Below are positions 5,651-7,807 of a stretch of 7,807 nucleotides of DNA, one piece after another. Every line of letters begins with the position of its first letter. Within the stretch, counting starts at the first letter, position 1. The notes beneath the pieces were generated by a model, which was not told the DNA's origin, ran no database searches, and worked only from the letters and a program-made list of their open reading frames with translations. The DNA lies in NCBI GenBank assembly GCA_964574335.1, contig CAZNNH010000236.1, positions 1-7,807 on the forward strand, in the 5' to 3' direction. Made by a program: the position numbers and the translations under genes. Origin of the DNA: CAZNNH01 sp964574335. GTDB lineage: Bacteria; Acidobacteriota; Vicinamibacteria; Fen-336.

Positions 5651-5908
5651 ATGCGGCAGGTTGCCGCCGTCGAGGCGAAGAGGCGGTTCGGGGAGCTACT
5701 GGAGCGGGTCTCCAGAGGTGAAGAGATCGTCATCACCCGGTACTGCAGGGTGGTCGCTCGGCTGGTGCCGGAGGGTGCCCAACGACGAAGCGAGGTCCGT
5801 CGCGCCGTGTCCGGGCTGCTGGAGCTGCAGGGTCGGATCCGGAAGAGGTCCAGGGCGAAGCTGTCCATGCGCGAGGTCCGCTCGGCGATCGAGGAAGGCC
5901 GGGCATGA
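5651..5908 (+). CDS. Phd/YefM-type antitoxin
   Basis: An 85-residue type II antitoxin of the prevent-host-death family. The N-terminal fold is recognisable: VAAVEAKRRFGELLERVSRG (4-23) followed by EEIVITRYCRVVARLVP (24-40), the usual AxxAKxxFxxLLxxVxxGxxxxITRxGxPVAxLVP pattern with Cys32 in place of the common glycine. The C-terminal part (41-85) is basic and helical and ends in MREVRSAIEEGRA, similar to tails that clamp VapC toxins. GGAGGGG at 5642-5648 is a good ribosome binding site for ATG 5651. The stop overlaps a downstream ATG (ATGA, 5905-5908), the classic antitoxin-toxin junction, but the following frame lacks PIN, RelE or Doc signatures. The antitoxin therefore appears orphaned. It may be co-transcribed with rmuC, 24 nt upstream. 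Confidence 0.9.
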   Translation: MRQVAAVEAKRRFGELLERVSRGEEIVITRYCRVVARLVPEGAQRRSEVRRAVSGLLELQGRIRKRSRAKLSMREVRSAIEEGRA

Positions 5909-6050
5909 CACGGTCCTTCGTGGCGGCCGCGTCCATCGTGGGTGCTTCCGAGTCCTGGCGGTCGGCCGACTACCTCCGGGTCCCCGTTCTTCCGTTACGT
6001 CAGCAGGACGAGGACGGTGCCGGGAGCGACTCCCCGGCCCGATCCAGGTG
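5905..6050 (+). pseudogene. Probable toxin remnant after the Phd antitoxin
   Basis: An ATG coupled to the antitoxin stop opens a frame that begins MTRSFVAAASIVGASE. This recalls the start of VapC proteins, where a catalytic Asp sits in a pattern like VDASxxV; here the Asp is missing (VAAAS). After about 40 residues the frame becomes low-complexity, and it runs on to 6159 antisense to the 3' end of the beta-propeller gene. No complete set of PIN acidic residues is present in any forward frame. I infer a toxin gene truncated by deletion or by arrival of the neighbouring cassette; unrelated non-coding sequence is the alternative. Confidence 0.35.
6019..6038. terminator. Hairpin between convergent genes
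   Basis: GCCGGGAG (6019-6026) pairs with CTCCCCGGC (6030-6038) across a CGA loop with one bulged C, giving an 8-bp stem. On the reverse strand it begins 12 nt after the beta-propeller stop at 6051, the right place for a terminator of that gene, and it could also stop rmuC-phd transcription. There is no T-run, so confidence is modest. Confidence 0.4.
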
Positions 6051-7097
6051 TCACGACCCCGACGTCTCCTCGAACACGAGCAGATTGCCATCTCCGGCGG
6101 TGGCCAAGAGCCGCCCATCCGCTTCCGCGACGCCGCCCAAAGGCTCCCTGTACTTGTGAAAGCCGGTCAGGCGCCCGTCTTGGAGGTCGAACACCGCGAG
6201 GTGCCCCGACTGCATCGCGTACGCGAGCTGCCCACGGAACGAGGGGCCATGGTACGCGTACAGGCCGTCCGATAGCTCCGGATGGCGGACATCGTAGATG
6301 ACCGCACCCGCATCCTCGTCCAGCGCGATGAAGCGATCCCCAAAAACGCCGTGCACGCGGCCGTCCTGCATGTACGGAGCGCCATAGTCGAGCGGCAGAG
6401 GCACGCCCCAAAGGAGATGCCCGTCCTCAATCGAACAGGCCGCGGTTCCGTTGCCGCGCTTGATGATCAGCCGATCCGGTAGTGAACCAGGCAGTAGGCC
6501 GATGATCGGATTGTCGGCATCAATCCCGAAGCGGTCGCGTAGCCGATCTATGAAGGACGCCTCCCACAACACCCTTCGCGCCGAAAGGTCGAAGCAGAGA
6601 ACAAGCCCCGCCAGTTGGTGCTCACCCAAGAGAAGCACTCGATCACCGCCGGCCCCGCAGGAGATCGTCAGGTCAGGGCGGGGATCAGGGAAACGATCGG
6701 CGACAGCGCCGCTCTTCAGGTCGACGAGTTCGAAGTTGCCCCTGCGCCGTAGGACCAGATGACTTCTCCAGGGGTGGAGTAGGCGATCTAGGCGCTCCAC
6801 CGAGGGCTCGCTAACTTCCCAGAGCTGCCTACCGGAGACACCGTCAAGGCGAGCACTCTTCGTCGCGGCACTGACCAGCAGATCACCGTCTAGGGCCAAT
6901 AGAGGCCAATACTCCCCTGACTTCACGCGCCACACGGGGTCGAGTTCGGCCCTCCGCAGCTTGACGATCTCCTTGCGGTCGAAGTCTTCTCCTACGTACA
7001 CCCCATCCGCCCCCACGATGGGTCGGCTCCACGTCACTGTGTCCCACTTGTTCCTTCTTCTGAAGATGGGAATCTTCCGGCTCAGCTGGACGGCCAT
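6051..7097 (-). CDS. PQQ-like beta-propeller repeat protein
   Basis: A 348-residue protein built of repeated beta-propeller blades of the PQQ-like/quinoprotein type. Recurrent blade signatures are DGVSGRQLWEV (85-95), DLKSGAVADRF (126-136), DLSARRVLWEA (170-180), SIEDGHLLWGV (222-232), DEDAGAVIYDV (260-270) and DLQDGRLTGF (304-313), roughly 40 residues apart, enough for about seven blades. There is no signal peptide or membrane segment, so it is probably cytoplasmic, unlike secreted quinoprotein dehydrogenases. No catalytic residues are visible, and a protein-binding scaffold role is the simplest inference. The frame runs open to 7343, but ATG 7097 is chosen because upstream residues do not look like propeller and the ATG overlaps the stop of a small frame (TGATG). 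Lines counted here are about 53-58% GC against about 75% for the helicase, indicating transfer. Its exact role is unknown. Confidence 0.8.
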   Translation of the reverse strand: MAVQLSRKIPIFRRRNKWDTVTWSRPIVGADGVYVGEDFDRKEIVKLRRAELDPVWRVKSGEYWPLLALDGDLLVSAATKSARLDGVSGRQLWEVSEPSVERLDRLLHPWRSHLVLRRRGNFELVDLKSGAVADRFPDPRPDLTISCGAGGDRVLLLGEHQLAGLVLCFDLSARRVLWEASFIDRLRDRFGIDADNPIIGLLPGSLPDRLIIKRGNGTAACSIEDGHLLWGVPLPLDYGAPYMQDGRVHGVFGDRFIALDEDAGAVIYDVRHPELSDGLYAYHGPSFRGQLAYAMQSGHLAVFDLQDGRLTGFHKYREPLGGVAEADGRLLATAGDGNLLVFEETSGS

Positions 7098-7192
7098 CAG
7101 ATGGGGATTCTCTTGCCCTGGAAGGTCACGAAGGGATTGGTGGCGCGGTCGCCCTCCGCGATCGATGCGCCGATCATGGGATCTTCGATCAT
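7097..7192 (-). CDS. Small 31-residue frame coupled to the propeller gene
   Basis: ATG at 7192 opens a 31-residue peptide beginning MIEDPMIGASIAEGD and ending TFQGKRIPI. Its TGA (7099-7097) shares one base with the propeller ATG (TGATG), and its ATG overlaps the TGA of another frame (ATGA, 7192-7189) that ends in CNTLDEHNSR. Stop/start overlaps at both ends are typical of coupled translation. The peptide is not low-complexity, unlike shadow frames in this genome. It could be a real small leader protein or the broken C-terminus of a larger lost gene. No family is recognised, and no strong ribosome binding site is present. Confidence 0.35.
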   Translation of the reverse strand: MIEDPMIGASIAEGDRATNPFVTFQGKRIPI

Positions 7193-7318
7193 CGGCTGTT
7201 GTGCTCGTCGAGAGTGTTGCAGGCCGAGACCCGGCCGATGCCCAAGGATCTGTCCCGTCGACGGTGCCCCGAAGGATCCGGAACGTGCCCGGCGGGCAGC
7301 AGGGCCGGCGGCGGTGGA
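7193..7318. other. Region between the propeller cassette and the ispD promoter
   Basis: About 125 bases with no convincing gene. A reverse frame ending at 7189 (tail CNTLDEHNSR) crosses it but continues into sequence antisense to ispD with proline/arginine-rich residues, so only its last few codons might be a relic. I see no RNA gene or long repeat here. Confidence 0.4.
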
Positions 7319-7346
7319 TTGACTGACCCTCGCGCCCCGGCATAAC
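7319..7346 (+). promoter_or_regulatory. Sigma-70-like promoter for ispD
   Basis: TTGACT (7319-7324) matches the -35 consensus at 5 of 6 positions. After 16 nt, CATAAC (7341-7346) matches the -10 consensus at 4 of 6. Transcription would start near 7353, about 30 nt before the ispD ATG. It is the best -35/-10 pair I found in the window and suggests that ispD is transcribed independently of the accessory genes before it. Confidence 0.5.
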
Positions 7347-7382
7347 CTAGGCGCGGCGACTCGGCTCCGGGTGTCCTCAGCA

Positions 7383-7807
7383 ATGGAATCCCTCGCGATC
7401 CTGGTGGCGGCCGGGCAAGGGCAGCGGATGGGGGCTGGGTCACCCAAGGCCTTCCTGAGCCTGGCCGGGCAACCCCTGCTGCTGTGGTCCGCATGGGCCT
7501 TTGCGGAGGCCCCGTCGGTGAGCGGCGTCGTGGCGGTCGTCCCTGAGGGCCACGTGGCTCGCGCGCGGGCGCTGCTCGAACCGACGCGGGCCCTGCGGGA
7601 CGTCGTGGCGGGCGGGCCGCGTCGCCAGGACTCCGTGCAGGCCGGGCTCGCGGCCGTGCCCGAGGGCTTCGACGGGCTGGTGCTCGTCCACGACGCGGCG
7701 CGGCCGCTTGTGGAGGTGGATCTGATCGAGCGGGTTGTGAGGGCGGCGGCCGAGACCGGTGCGGCGTTGCCGGTGCTGGAGGTGGTGGACACGGTGAAGC
7801 GGGTGGA
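7383..7807 (+). CDS. ispD: IspD, MEP cytidylyltransferase (5' part)
   Basis: The first 141 codons of 2-C-methyl-D-erythritol 4-phosphate cytidylyltransferase, which joins CTP and MEP to form CDP-ME in the non-mevalonate isoprenoid pathway in the cytoplasm. Hallmarks are the nucleotide-binding loop LVAAGQGQRMGAGSPKAF (7-24) with Arg15 and Lys22, corresponding to the catalytic Arg and Lys of the family; GGPRRQDSVQAGL (77-89); VHDAARPLV (102-110), which includes the CTP/metal-binding Asp; and DTVKRV (136-141). The gene runs off the right edge; the full protein is normally about 230 residues. ATG 7383 is preferred because the conserved loop starts at once, though an in-frame GTG at 7371 is possible. 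Neither start has a strong Shine-Dalgarno. In many bacteria ispF follows. Confidence 0.95.
   Translation, partial: MESLAILVAAGQGQRMGAGSPKAFLSLAGQPLLLWSAWAFAEAPSVSGVVAVVPEGHVARARALLEPTRALRDVVAGGPRRQDSVQAGLAAVPEGFDGLVLVHDAARPLVEVDLIERVVRAAAETGAALPVLEVVDTVKRV

Noticed and set aside
5097..6275. Forward frame of 392 codons spanning rmuC end and phd
   Set aside because: It is Trp/Arg/Ser-rich out-of-phase translation of rmuC and the antitoxin, with no coherent domain.
7098..7343. N-terminal 82-codon extension of the propeller protein
   Set aside because: The residues are Arg/Pro/Ser-rich with no propeller pattern; ATG 7097 follows a coupled stop and starts the blade-like sequence.
7193..7792. Reverse frame antisense to ispD
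   Set aside because: It is Ser/Thr/Ala/Arg-rich low complexity opposite clear IspD motifs. Only the last 31 codons (7192-7097) look possibly real.

Overview
The window is GC-rich bacterial chromosome. The helicase lines I counted are about 75% GC, with strong G/C preference at third codon positions and GTG and TTG starts. This composition and gene content would fit Acidobacteriota (for example Thermoanaerobaculia-like), Myxococcota or another high-GC phylum; the sequence alone does not decide. All protein-coding calls are bacterial housekeeping, DNA-repair or toxin-antitoxin types. I see no rRNA, tRNA, CRISPR array or transposase.

Layout, left to right. Positions 1-75 may hold the last codons of an upstream gene. 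A stand-alone B3/B4 (PheRS-beta-like) tRNA-editing-type domain protein (85-759) overlaps by 4 nt the start of a 985-residue UvrD/PcrA-type helicase (756-3713). That helicase is fused to a C-terminal PD-(D/E)XK nuclease carrying an AddB-type four-cysteine Fe-S signature. A nested hairpin overlaps the helicase stop codon. A reverse-strand VapBC module follows: PIN toxin (3799-4200) and AbrB/MazE-type antitoxin (4204-4440) with an operator-like AT-rich control region. This module is lower in GC and lies between two imperfect copies of the helicase 3' end (3698-3722 and 4528-4552), so it looks inserted. Then come an RmuC-family gene (4625-5626, TTG start, strong ribosome binding site) and a Phd/YefM antitoxin (5651-5908). 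The expected toxin after the antitoxin seems broken or lost. Next is a reverse-strand PQQ-like beta-propeller protein (6051-7097), in a clearly lower-GC segment and preceded by a tiny coupled reading frame. The window ends in the 5' part of ispD (MEP isoprenoid pathway, from 7383), which has a recognisable sigma-70-like promoter.

Reading of the locus: the helicase-nuclease and RmuC suggest a DNA end-processing or recombination neighbourhood. Accessory modules (VapBC, Phd remnant, beta-propeller cassette) have been inserted around rmuC and before the housekeeping gene ispD. The most interesting points are the single-chain Fe-S helicase-nuclease without an obvious partner, the repeat-bounded VapBC insertion, and the low-GC propeller cassette with stop/start-overlapping small frames.
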